Positions 11,836 through 22,990 of a DNA stretch of 64,000 nt are shown piece by piece; position 1 is the stretch's first letter, and every line of letters begins with the position of its first letter. A model generated the notes under the pieces. It was not told the origin of the DNA and made no database searches. It saw nothing but the letters and a program-made list of their open reading frames with translations. Position numbers and translations under genes: made by a program. The DNA is from Luzula sylvatica (Eukaryota; Streptophyta; Magnoliopsida; Poales; Juncaceae): positions 19,496,667-19,560,666 of the forward strand of contig OX326956.1 of the NCBI GenBank assembly GCA_946800325.1, given 5' to 3'.

Positions 11836-12072
11836 TTGCACAACAAAATCTCAAAACATCATTTGCAAGATGATCTTTACAAATCCATTGTGGCAAATCA
11901 GAGGAAGAGAAGGTCCAAGAAAAAGAAAGAATGCACATCAAAGCAATGTGCTGGGATATATCAAAAGAACGTAATAGACGTATCTCCCGAAAAGAATAAA
12001 ACGCCACCTATAACAATTACAGAAAATATAAATTTAGGAAGCAGAGATTTGACAAAAGATGATGTTAAATAG
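11836..12072 (+). CDS. Unassigned conserved small ORF, copy A
   Basis: Encodes a 78-residue basic protein with the block ANQRKRRSKKKKE and C-terminus GSRDLTKDDVK. The paralogous ORF in copy B (35042-35368) keeps the same frame, stop and basic block, with mostly scattered substitutions. Here the upstream part of the frame is closed by a stop that copy B lacks. It resembles a last exon or transposon-captured fragment. I recognise no family, and conservation between recent paralogues is weak evidence for function. Confidence 0.25.
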   Translation: MHNKISKHHLQDDLYKSIVANQRKRRSKKKKECTSKQCAGIYQKNVIDVSPEKNKTPPITITENINLGSRDLTKDDVK

Positions 12073-12151
12073 TCTGAATAGGATTAGTTTGTCGACAAAC
12101 TAATTCAAATGGGATTATATACGATACCTCTCAAACAAAGAAAAATTGTGA

Positions 12152-12276
12152 TGATACGTCAATCGAGGAGGGTTGATGTAAGTTAATTGGATTAATTAAC
12201 ACTCAAATCAATATTTAATTGGATAGATTCAATTAAAATGTCTAATCCATCCAATTAATCTTCCTCGATTGAGCAT
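12152..12276. mobile_element. MITE-like hairpin, TGATRCGTCAATCG family (copy 2)
   Basis: Same terminus TGATACGTCAATCGAG on the left; the right end has decayed to CTCGATTGAGCAT. It sits at the same place as 35451-35577 in copy B, so it predates the segmental duplication. Confidence 0.6.
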
Positions 12277-12605
12277 TAAAAATATTTTTTCTTGTTCATG
12301 TCCAATTCAAATCGATGTAACTAATTTCTTATTTCAATATACAAAAAGCATGCTTTTTCAAGCAAACAAAAAAAAAACTAGTTCGCTGGAAATTTCCTCA
12401 GGACAATACATGCATCATGGTGCTCGGATACTTTATATTTTATTAGAGCAATCTTCACAATTTACGTACTTTCACACAAAGCATGTTATTAATTTTCTGA
12501 TTTCTACTGTTGAACTTTTGTTTCTTAATATAATCCGAGATGACAATTCGCCAACTCCTTAAAATAAAAATAAAAATAAAAAAATAAAATATATTCCACT
12601 ACCTG

Positions 12606-12614
12606 TTTATAAAA
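12606..12614 (+). promoter_or_regulatory. TATA box of DUF674 gene A
   Basis: TTTATAAAA, 66 bp before the ATG at 12680, followed by a short pyrimidine-rich leader. The same 9-mer at the equivalent site in copy B is the target duplicated by the Pack-MULE. Assigned from sequence and spacing only. Confidence 0.65.
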
Positions 12615-12679
12615 CGCCTGATTCTACTTTCTTTCAGAGACCAAAGAACCAATACTCTTACCTTTCTAAGCCATTAATA

Positions 12680-14673
12680 ATGAACTACGGCGGTTTCTTA
12701 AGGAGCTTCGATTTGACCCTCACCGTTAACAAGTCAACAAACCGAGTATATTTTGTGGAAGCCGATAAGGACTTCGTCGACGTCCTACTAAGCTTCTTGA
12801 CTCTTCCTCTTGGTACCATTATCAGCATCGTTAACGGAGGCAGACCTAATGACAGAGGACCTATCCATTCTCTAGGTAACCTCTACCAAAGCCTATGGGA
12901 TCTCAAAGAAGATCACTTCAAGGACCCAGCAGTGTGCAAAGAAATGCTCCTTAAACCACGCCATGCAGCAGAACGGGAGTGTCTGGATCTAACCTTTAAT
13001 TTTGAAGGTGATAGAGCACTGACCTACTATGCATGCAAGCAATTAAACTGCCGTCACGAGGTTTTGAGTCCATATATGGGTACCAAATGTGAATGTGGGG
13101 GTGATATGCGTCGAGAAATGAAGGTTGCAGGCAAAATGACCGGTAATAAAGGCCGAAATGAGGGCGTGTTTTTGAAGGGAACTTCCCGGAACATAATTAC
13201 TGATAATTTTACTATCCAGCCGGCATCGAGTGAAGCTATTTCGACGTTACTTCGTAGTCTTGGCTGTGCTGAGAAGCGAAACCTCGAAGAGAAAATCTTC
13301 AAATTCGGAAAAGATCAGGTATTTAATTTGTTGCATTTCATTTTTCAGTTTCTAAGATTTTATTATTGTTAGTATATGTAAACTTAGTATTGAATTGATT
13401 GCTGCATGTTTATATCCTTGAATGTTGATTTCTTACAAAGTTCAATTATCTCTAGGTTCAATCCCTACTTTATTGGTCGATGATTTCGGAGAATGCCTTT
13501 ACTGCTCTTTTGGCTAATGCAAAAAAAAAAGATTACAAAAATGAAGTCTACGGAAGTATCCGGCAAAAATTAGCCATACTATGTCGGATAATAATGACTA
13601 TATTTATATGGAGGAAGAACAGGTATCTTTAAAAGCTTTTATTTCTTATTTCTCTTACTTGCTTACTTAATTAATACAATAATGAACATCATAGAGGTGT
13701 TTATATAGCATACACAACTCACATGCATACTAACACTTCTACACTCTCCTAATAACACGTGTTCACTCTCTTACATGCATACTAACACTTGTCCAGTCTC
13801 TTGCATGCATACTAACAAATATACGCATATGTCATGTGTCACTACTAATACATGCATGCATACACATATCATAACATTGACCCAAATTACATGCATTTAG
13901 ACACATGTCACTCTAATTATTTATATTACTACTAATTAAGTTTAATTATTCAACAGAGATGATCGGGTAACTCAATCTGGTATAAAATTATTCGTAGACA
14001 AACACAAAAACAAAGTCTTATATGCGGAATGCAATCAAGATTTTATCGATTCTATATTTGGTTTACTCACTTATCCATATGGCTATGTGGGACATATTTG
14101 GAGCCCAAATTGTCAGAAAACTTGCTTTGGCAATTTATATACCAGTGCGGCCGGATCTGCTATGAAAAAACACTTCAAAACCGAAGAGAGTAGAAAATAT
14201 ATTGTTGACCCGAGTCTTCAGCTTTCATTCTTGGAGTCAAATAATGGCTTCATAAAAGTTCAAGAAACTCAAATTTCTAATATTAAAGAGATGAAAATAA
14301 TCGCCGGGTCCAGTACTAATGAATTTGTTTGCGAGGCTAAATACATAGTTACAGATGATTTGGTGGTGAATCCCTCGATTTCTTCTGTGACATGTCTCAT
14401 TGCGAATGCCATTGGCAAAGTTAAAGAGGTTCATGTCGATGTAGGAGATAGAAAGGTACATAACTTTTTTTTGTCCTGAGTATGCTAATTTAAGTTGAAT
14501 TAATCATGCATCAATAATAGTTCATACTTTTTAATAAATAAATTCCAATTATGAATAATTCATTTTCTTAATTTCAGTTCTCGCTGTTGAAAGCAGCCCT
14601 GTGTTCCAAAACAGCTCTTACTGATGTTTTCAAGGTAGAAGTCAGGGAGGCATGCTCTTCCTCTACTCAATAA
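12680..14673 (+). CDS. DUF674 family protein, gene A, four exons
   Basis: Plant-specific family of unknown function with two repeats of the DUF674 module. Exons: 12680-13318, 13456-13622, 13957-14455, 14578-14673; all GT-AG, total 1,401 nt, 466 aa. The first module opens with LTLTVNKSTNRVYFVEADKD and contains DFVDVLLSFLTLPLGT and a CECGG zinc-knuckle-like motif. The second has VDKHKNKVLYAECNQDFID, NPSISSVTCLIANAIG and the terminal LLKAALCSKTALTDVFK typical of the family. It differs from gene B around exon 2/3. Where B reads continuously through LALESKAIPSS, A has a different ~50-nt exon end, a 334-bp intron and a new exon start, yet the frame is kept. TATA-like box at 12606. Probably cytosolic; no signal peptide or membrane segment. 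Confidence 0.88.
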
Positions 14674-15051
14674 TAAGAACTTAATTTCAAGTGCTTTGTT
14701 TTTCTATCTGAAATTGTTACTTTGCCTCTACTTTTTAGTATGTAATATTTGGTACATTCTGGCTTTATCTCGAAATATTATAAAAAGAGGGCATATATCA
14801 TGCCTCCGAGATTTCCCCACATTAATTAATGACACAATTAATACTATCAATTAACGATTAATTCATAATTATTTATTTTTAAATATTTATAATTAATCAT
14901 TAATTCGTATGGACCTTAATTACATATTAAAATTTTAATAATCATGAATTAATTATTAATCCACTTTGCTAATTGGATCATTAATTAGTGTGGGGAAAAT
15001 GAGGAGAAAATAGGAGGGAATAGTATAATTTCCCTTATAAAAATATTTGTT
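14674..15051. other. 3' flank of gene A with foldback repeat
   Basis: Contains the likely 3' UTR, shared with copy B, and an AT-rich inverted repeat (14812-14998). No further gene. Confidence 0.5.
14812..14998. mobile_element. AT-rich MITE-like inverted repeat
   Basis: TTTCCCCACATTAATTAATGA on the left mirrors TCATTAATTAGTGTGGGGAAA on the right. A counterpart lies in copy B at about 42246-42428, so insertion predates the duplication. Superfamily unknown. Confidence 0.5.
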
Positions 15052-15297
15052 CTTTTCCGAGCGGAGATGTATACCTCGTGTAACTCTTTACCGGAACTCT
15101 CCATGACACGTCGTGATTTTTAAAATTTAAATTTAACAAATTAACGCATAATTTGATATATTAATTTATGACAATCAATTAAAATATTAAAACATATATT
15201 AAAAAGATAATTTTTTAAATATTAAGTCATCATCACATCCTCAAATCTCATGCGAAAGAGTTTGGAGTATGTCCAACACTTTCCTTGTTTTAAAGGA
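15052..15297. mobile_element. MITE-like element, intact in A, truncated in B
   Basis: The left part (ATGACACGTCGTGATTTTTA) is shared with copy B, which breaks off at 42597. The right part (AGTTTGGAGTATGTCCAACA) partly mirrors the left end. The break in B marks a deletion there. Ends are approximate. Confidence 0.4.
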
Positions 15298-16379
15298 AAA
15301 TGCACATGAGCTACATCATATCTATTCGGTGGCTTTTTTTCTTTTGTTTTTGAAGTCTTTCCCTCGCATCAAATAGGCTGAGAAGTATCTTTGAAGGGGA
15401 AGAAAATGAAAGAGAAGAGAATGAAGGGAAGGGAAAAAAACGAGTTTTTTCTTGTTTTCGAGTTTTAAAATGTTTAATGAAGGAGAAAGGAGAGGAAGAA
15501 ATAAGATCATGAAAAAATGACAATTATATCTTTTGAATCATTAATAAGTATAAAATGAAATGAGAAATATTTTGGATATTATAGTGTTATAATATTTTGT
15601 ACCCTTCATTACCCCCCAAATTTAGGGAGAACAAGAATTGATTTTTTTTGTACATATGAGAAAAATAATTTGCCCTTCATTCTCTTTCTCTCTCATCATA
15701 AATTTATTTTTAAGCAAGGTAAAAATTAACTTTTCCCCCAATTCTCATCCTTTCCCATCCATTCCCTCTCATTGGAGCACACCCTTATATTTACAAAGAT
15801 AAATTATACTAATCCTCTCTACAACCTTCATACTCGTTGTGTGTGTTGCAATTAACGATAAATCAAACAAATAAAACAAATTTATATGTAAAGTAAAATA
15901 AAAATTATATATTAAATCGGGTATATGTATTCATTTAGCGTGTATTTCATTTAACATTTATTTATTTAACACATACTTATGTGTTAAACCAAAACTATTT
16001 ATTCACATATATATATATATATATATAGGGATAGGATCAATGACCAACACTCTTGTTTGGCCAACGTCGGCCAACAACACTTATTTCACTAAATCTAAAT
16101 TTTAACCGTATAGATATGTTTTATATCATTTGAGAATGTTGTAGATTTAATTTCATGAAAAATAAAAATTTATATCATGCTTATCATAATACTTAAAAAG
16201 ATTTAACGGTCGAAAATAGTTACAACATGAATCATCATTAAATAAATTTTGAAATTCAATTTTTTTTTTGTTCGGATGTATTTTAAATCATATAGATAGG
16301 CTTAGCATGATATAAATTTGAAAGCACCCAGAGGGGTCCTGCTCACACTTTTTTAAGCGTTCGATGTGTTTCAAGATTT
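15298..16379. other. AT-rich intergenic, no gene seen
   Basis: TC/GA-rich stretches (15340-15500), a short (TA)n run near 16003-16026 and a possible transposon edge at about 16028. No coding potential recognised. Absent from copy B. Confidence 0.45.
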
Positions 16380-16394
16380 GTGTAGGATTGAGTG

Positions 16395-16562
16395 GGTCTA
16401 CACGCTAGCACACGCCGTTTAGGTTTAATTTCCTTCCATCCCCATCTTCTTCTCTCTTCTCTCTTCTCTCGTTCAGCACTATTGAGGTCTACACGCTAGC
16501 ACACGCCGTTTAGGTTTAATTTCCTTTCATCCCCATCTGCTTCTCTCGTTCGGCACTATTGA
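16395..16562 (+). repeat. Tandem duplication of a leader-like segment
   Basis: GTCTACACGCTAGCACACGC and the following ~60 bases occur at 16395 and again at 16487, the second copy slightly shorter through loss of CTTCTCT units. Confidence 0.9.
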
Positions 16563-18600
16563 GGATTGAGTGGATCTACCTGCTCAAATCGACTCTCTCA
16601 CATAAACTCTGGCGATCAGCACTATCAAGGATTGATATCTCTCGTGTGTGGCAGAATTCTCCTCTATAAAGCCGCAATTTTATCTGTCTACTGTGATTGG
16701 CTCTCTCGGCCAGTTCGATATTCTGTCCTCTGGGGCCAAGACGTTCTCTCTCTAATGGGGTTCATCGTCTCTTTTTCACACAGACGCACACATACACTGT
16801 GCAATGAATCTCTCTCTAGGCGTTCTGTGAGGGAACAATCTTCTGTTCAACTGATTTTCTCTGATGGCAAGGTACAGGAATTCGCCCACCAAATTCTAAT
16901 TACCTTTAGAAAATAGGAGGATTAGAACTAATTAACTACCTTATTTCTCTTTATATAAGCTAACAGTGATTAGGTATGGATATGTTTGTGAAATTACTTG
17001 ATCTGAAGAGTGGTTTTTGAACTCACAGAGAAGAACTCTCGTTTTTAAACTCCTGCATTGTGACCCAATTTATCCCTTCTTCCTAATCTCTCTTCAATCT
17101 ATTCTCTCGCAGAGAAGAACTCTCAGGCCAATAGCTCCCTCTAATGACTACTCGCCTCTAAACGGTGTAGCTGAATTCTCATTTCAGATCATCTAGGAAA
17201 TCATTTCTGGTAATAATCGTCAGCACCAATAAGTAGCAGTCTGACTTTTTCTTGAATATTATTATTAAAGAACTCTTGTTGCAAGTAGGTTATTAATTTT
17301 TGTGTTTACATGAATATATTGCAAATCTCATATCCATGAATATATATAACTTGTTATCGCAGGTAAAAGAATTTGAATTTCCCATTGATTGTAAAGATCA
17401 ATCTCATAAAAGTGATGATAAACCAGCAAATGTGTGCATGGTTCGATCTGCAAACATCTGACTGACTGAGATAGATCCTACAATTGCTGAGTACTTGCAA
17501 GGAGATTCTTGAATAAAGAAAAGATGGACAAGGAAATTGGAATGAATAAAGGGAAGGACATTCTTGAATCTGGTTGAGTACTTGCAGGGAGAACTAGGAC
17601 ACTGTGACTATTATGTGTACAAAAATGATTTGGATCCAAATATATGTGTTATGAATTATATTTGTTGTTTTGTTAATTTATGAATAAGAATTATATTTTA
17701 TGTATGTGTGTGAATTTTATGTAGATTGCTTTCCTTTAGAGGGCTTATGAAATGTATAATACAAACTAATGTGTCTATTATGTATTAGAAGATCGACTGT
17801 AAGAAGAAGAATCGGTATTGAGCTAGAAGATAACTTGTTTTTTTCTTTCCCTTTATCGCACTTTTGAATTCAATTCGATGCTATATACACGTTCATACAA
17901 TTTATAAAATTTCAGATCGTGTATACATTGTATTTATTTTTTAAAAAGAAAGAATAATTAGCATACACAAAATCTGACTCGATCCCAATTCTAATTACAA
18001 ATACATGCTATAATTAATCTTGTTCCAATATCTCCTTTCTTGTTGATTTCAGAATCCAACTATTTTGAGTGAGATTGACAAGCCGAGATATAGTTCCGAG
18101 AAAAACATTCAGTTGCTCTGTCTCGAAATTTGGGGTTTACCTAACAAACATTGAATTGTTATGTTTCGAGAAAAACATTAAGTTGTTTATGTTGAATTTG
18201 GGATCCCTCTTTCATCAAAATGTACCTCTGCTCCACGCTCATTGCCTCATACCAGCACTAAATGAGACGATGAAGACCCCCCGGGTTCTATTACCATATT
18301 TTTCCTATGCAGTTAAATTTTGCTGAATCAAGAATAAAAGACTAAGTTGATTTGGAGCTGATCTGAAAACTCGACTTTTTCGATCTTAGAAATTATTGCT
18401 CATCCAGTTTGAACAAATTGATTGATTTTGGTGGTCAGTAGTATCACGTAGTGCAGGCATTTAACGACATTCAACACAAAGTCAGAAAGTTACCTCTTCG
18501 ATCGGAGAGTTAGGGTTTAGTTCAATCACTAAAAGAAAGAACATAGAGCATCTGTCGCTCTGAGATAGGTAATGCATAGAGGGGATTCAAGAGAGAGCAT

Positions 18601-18822
18601 ATGACAGAGAGTAGATCGCGTGAAAATGATTTCATCGCCGCCCTGAGAAGTAAGTCTCTTGATCAGAGTGTGGATCTCGTTTTATCGCTCGCCATGAAAG
18701 AGAGGGCTAAGAGAGCTAAACAAGAGAGCCTGGGCACGGTGGTAAACAAGAGAGCAGAGGAATACAATAAAGGGGGCACCATGGTAGATGTGACGAGAAG
18801 GAGACGGAGAGACCAAATCTAA
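18601..18822 (+). CDS. Small hypothetical ORF
   Basis: 73 codons with a charged, Arg/Lys/Glu-rich product (contains MKERAKRAKQE and ends TRRRRRDQI). It has better base composition than the neighbourhood but no recognised family and no homologue in copy B. Could be part of the gene-like region upstream. Confidence 0.2.
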   Translation: MTESRSRENDFIAALRSKSLDQSVDLVLSLAMKERAKRAKQESLGTVVNKRAEEYNKGGTMVDVTRRRRRDQI

Positions 18823-18939
18823 ACGGAATTTGTTAGCGCGTGGTTTTCATCATCCCACACAGATCTTGATGCAGATCGGACAGATAAAAAAGCGGGAGCA
18901 CCAATTCTTTGGTGCTTTTAAAATCACCATAACTCATCT

Positions 18940-18941
18940 CA

Positions 18942-19018
<77 letters not shown>

Positions 19019-19026
19019 TTTTTTTT
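18940..19026. repeat. (CT)n-(TA)n-(T)n compound microsatellite
   Basis: A CT run, a TA run and a T run follow each other without interruption. Confidence 0.9.
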
Positions 19027-19104
19027 AGAGAGGATCACCTACTTAATTAAGTATCAAAAATTTGGTATTTAATATTTTTTAATCATTAAATTTTCATTGA
19101 AATT

Positions 19105-19245
19105 TGTGCATTTAATGATGTGCATAAAATTTCATGATCATCATAAAAAAAACACAAATCTCAATAAAAATTAAATGATTAAAAAAATTAAGTATCAAAT
19201 CTTTAGAAGTGAGAACAACTATGAACATGGGAACAACTATGAAAG

Positions 19246-19288
<43 letters not shown>

Positions 19289-19443
19289 AAATAACACTTT
19301 ACCGAAAGAATAAGGAGATTCTAAATTTTATGATCATCATAAAAAAAACACAAATCTCAATAAAAATTAAATGGTTAAAAAACATTAAGTATCAAATTTT
19401 TAGAACGTGAGAACAACTATGAACATGGGAACAACTATGAAAG

Positions 19444-19502
<59 letters not shown>

Positions 19503-19656
19503 AACACTTTACCGAAAGAATAAGGAGATTCTAAATTTCATGATCATCATAAAAAAACACAAATCTCAATAAAAATCAAATGATTAAAAAACATTAAGTA
19601 TCAAATCTTTAGAACGTGAGAACAACTATGAACATGGGAACAACTATGAAAGAATA

Positions 19657-19693
<37 letters not shown>

Positions 19694-19887
19694 GAGGAAA
19701 TCACACTTTACCGAAAGAATAAGGAGATTTTAAATTTCACCGCTCATTTACAAGCATGAACATGGGAACAACTATGTACTGTGGAATGTGACCCCAGCAT
19801 TTTTTGCTTTTGTTTTGTGCATTAATTTTGCTTTTGTATTTGTGTTCATTGAATGGAATTAAATATTTAGTGTTACATGTGACATGA

Positions 19888-19935
<48 letters not shown>

Positions 19936-20072
19936 CAACTTATTAAATATTTAATTAATATTTAATTATATTTTTTTAACAACTTATTAAATATATATAT
20001 ATCCCTCAACTTATTAAGTATCAAATCTTTAGAACGTGAGAACAACTATGAACATGGGAACAACTATGAAAG

Positions 20073-20107
<35 letters not shown>

Positions 20108-20310
20108 AGAGAGAGAGAGGAAATCACACTTTACCGAAAGAATAAGGAGATTCTAAATTTCACCGCTCATTTACAAGCATGAACATGGGAACAACTATGT
20201 ACTGTGGAATGTGACCCCAGCATTTTTTGCTTTTGTTTTGTGCATTAATTTTGCTTTTGTATTTGTGTTCATTGAATGGAATTAAATATTTAGTGTTACA
20301 TGTGACATGA

Positions 20311-20392
<82 letters not shown>

Positions 20393-20395
20393 CAA
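19105..20395. repeat. Tandem array with GA and TA microsatellites
   Basis: A unit of about 200 bp, marked by GAACAACTATGAACATGGGA, a GA run and AACACTTTACCGAAAGAATA, occurs about four times (19205, 19407, 19617 and 20037 mark the first motif). A larger unit with GTGACCCCAGCATTTTTTGC and a long (AT)n run occurs twice (19740-19935 and 20160-20390). GA and AT tract lengths differ between units. Confidence 0.9.
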
Positions 20396-22990
20396 CTTAT
20401 TAAATATTTAATTAATATTTAATTATATTTTTTTAACAAATATTTAGATTTTCATTTGTATTTTGTAGATTTTTGCGAAATTATTATTTTTATTTTCGTT
20501 CTTATATTTTTGTTATTTGTATGATAATTTTATTTTGTACAATTTTCGACAAACTCTAGCTTATGTGTGAAACGATGAGAAATGAGTATGTGTATCCATT
20601 TAACACATGTTAAATGGTGAAAATGAGTTATGTGTATATGATTATCACATGTTAAACGGTAAATTAATTCTGTCAAATACTTATGTTTTCCAAATTTTTA
20701 CATATGAATTTGATTAATTATTTTTCAAACGAGTCATATTTATCCGTTTAACATTTAGTAAATGGTCAACTAGTCTAGCTCAATAACTTTTTTTCACATT
20801 AATAAATTTGAATTTAATTATAAATAGACGGTGACAAATAATGGGAATAAAAAAATATTAAATGCATTAATGATATGTAAAACATTTGACATTTAATTTT
20901 CTCTTATCGTATAGATAATAAATCCAAATAAAAATATTAATGGTTCACCACTATAATTAATGCACATGACAACACACCAATCGTTTTGATGAATTGTATT
21001 GTATGAGGATGAGTATCATCACTCAATATAATTAAATGATAAATAAATAAATAAACTGGATTTCATACATCATATGGAGTAATGATAGGTACACATAAAC
21101 CGATCACAAATTTGACACAAATGCATAAGTTCATGTTTAATTTATAATATAATTAATGACACAAACTTATGTATTTGTGTCAAATTTGTGGTCGGTTTTT
21201 GTGTACCTATCATTGCTCCATAATATGTGGTAAATGAATAGATAATAAATAAATCTAATTTAACATATACACAATTTTAATTTTCCATGCATTTAAATTT
21301 TAGTTGTTTAATTTGTCATTAATTGTTAACACGTTAAAGGGTATTTTTATAATTTTCCATTTCCATACACATCAAATGTTAACAACTCCCTCGGGGAATG
21401 TGAGCTCAGCATTCTTTTGCCTTTGTTTTTGAGTGGTCATTCACCAACTTTCTTTTGCTTTTACTTAATTATTTTGCTTTTGTTTGTCGCCATTTGCCAA
21501 TGATGTTTTGCTTTTGCTTATTTTATTTGAATTAATGACATCCATTCATTTTAGATGCTTTTGCTTATTTTACTTGAATCAATCGTGTCCGTTTAATTCA
21601 GTGATCATTAGAGCATTTTACAATGAAAAATTAAAAAAAAAAAAATAATATTTTTTTATATTCTGAAAAACTCCTCATTTATCAAATTTTTATTTTCAAA
21701 CTGCTTCGACTAAAACTAATTATGAATGGTGTAAAAAAAATTGACCAAAATATCATTATATATACTTATGTAGTATGTAAAAAAATATTATTTTTATTAA
21801 TTTAAAAAAAATTAGCTTATAATAATTATTATACCTTATATTTATATAATTTTAATATTTCATACATTATATATATATTTGACTTTTATATATTTTTTTT
21901 CCAGAAAAACTAATATAAAATAATAATAAAATGACCAATAATATTAAAAAAACATCTTGCAAATATTTAAAATATAAAATATCATGAAAATATTAAAAAA
22001 TATACATAAAAGAAGGATAAAAATAAAAAACTAGATATTTAAACGGATATTTTTCTATCAATATATTTTCAAAGTTTTTATTTAGTGTTGTTTATATTAT
22101 TATTATCCGATATTAATTTTTCATGAATAATAAAGGAAATATTAAAATATATAAACACAACGTAAAATAATTTTATTTTTTAGAAATCGCATGTTAAAAA
22201 ATATTTATGAATTTTCTTAAAATTAATAAAAAATAATAAAAGTAATTTTATAATTACTACATATGAAAATAGAAGGGTATTTTGGACAAAACAAATTAAC
22301 ATCATCCATGGTTAGTTTTAATTCTTATAGGGGAATTCAAAACTAAAAGTTCGGTAGAGAAAATTTTTTGGAGTTGCCAAAAAAATTAGGGGTTGTTTTA
22401 GAATATTCAAAAAAAGTTAGGGATTATTTTGTTAATTGCATGGTGGACCGCGAATTCAACACCAGAGAGTGACATGTGACGACTTGTTTGTTTCTTCGTT
22501 TTGATCTATCAACGCACTCCAAATGCACACTGTAAAATTGATAAAGTATTATAAAAAATATATAAATTTAATAAAGAAAATTATACAAATTAAACAAATT
22601 AAAGCATCTTAAATATGCATCATATATACATAAAATTATTTCATACACATAAAAAAAATATTACATGCATTTATTTAGAAAAAATATATCATATATCTAA
22701 AAAGATATATGATACGTCTACAAATATATAATAAATAAACATAAATCATACATGTGAAAAGTTATAACATGCATTGTATTTAAAAAATATATATCATACA
22801 TCTAAAGTGATGTAACAAATAAATATATATAATACATGTATTTATTTAAAAATCATATATCATGCATCTAAAAAATTATATCACAGAAATATATATTCAA
22901 CATATGAAAATGTATAACATATATTTTAAAGGTACAGGTAAAAAAAAAGTTATAACACATGGGGAAAATATGAACCATCTTAAAAAGAAA
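20396..22990. other. AT-rich repeat-derived DNA shared with copy B
   Basis: No gene. It is homologous to copy B about 42780-46328, apart from insertions. The block around 21890-22430 recurs inside the copy A Helitron (about 23800-24290) and, more diverged, near 56800-57100, so it derives from a dispersed repeat. Confidence 0.55.
21077..21218. mobile_element. MULE-type MITE, 142 bp hairpin
   Basis: Long inverted repeats starting GAGTAATGATAGGTACAC occupy nearly the whole element. The flanking 9-bp duplication is CATCATATG (21068-21076) / CATAATATG (21219-21227), one mismatch. Copy B has the empty site CATAATGTG at 43444-43452. The 9-bp duplication indicates Mutator-type transposition. Confidence 0.88.

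Larger units (their letters stand above)
16380..18830 (+). other. Gene-like region, possible decayed or non-coding transcript
   Basis: GC content and pyrimidine-rich leader resemble a 5' UTR, including a tandem duplication (16395-16562). An open frame from about 16566 reaches a good donor (GGCAAG then GT at 16873). A plausible acceptor near 17363 continues the frame through VKEFEFPIDCKDQ before a stop, with open sequence resuming in the same frame (LTEIDPTIAEYLQGDS). A further short ORF lies at 18601-18822. SDGKVKEFE faintly recalls the start of plant DUF4228/PADRE-type proteins, but this is far too little to assign. Either a decayed gene or a long non-coding RNA. Absent from copy B. Confidence 0.3.

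Noticed and set aside
16566..16916. 116-codon ORF as a complete gene
   Set aside because: It runs past a good donor site into intron-like sequence; the spliced version hits a premature stop, so only a gene-like region is reported.
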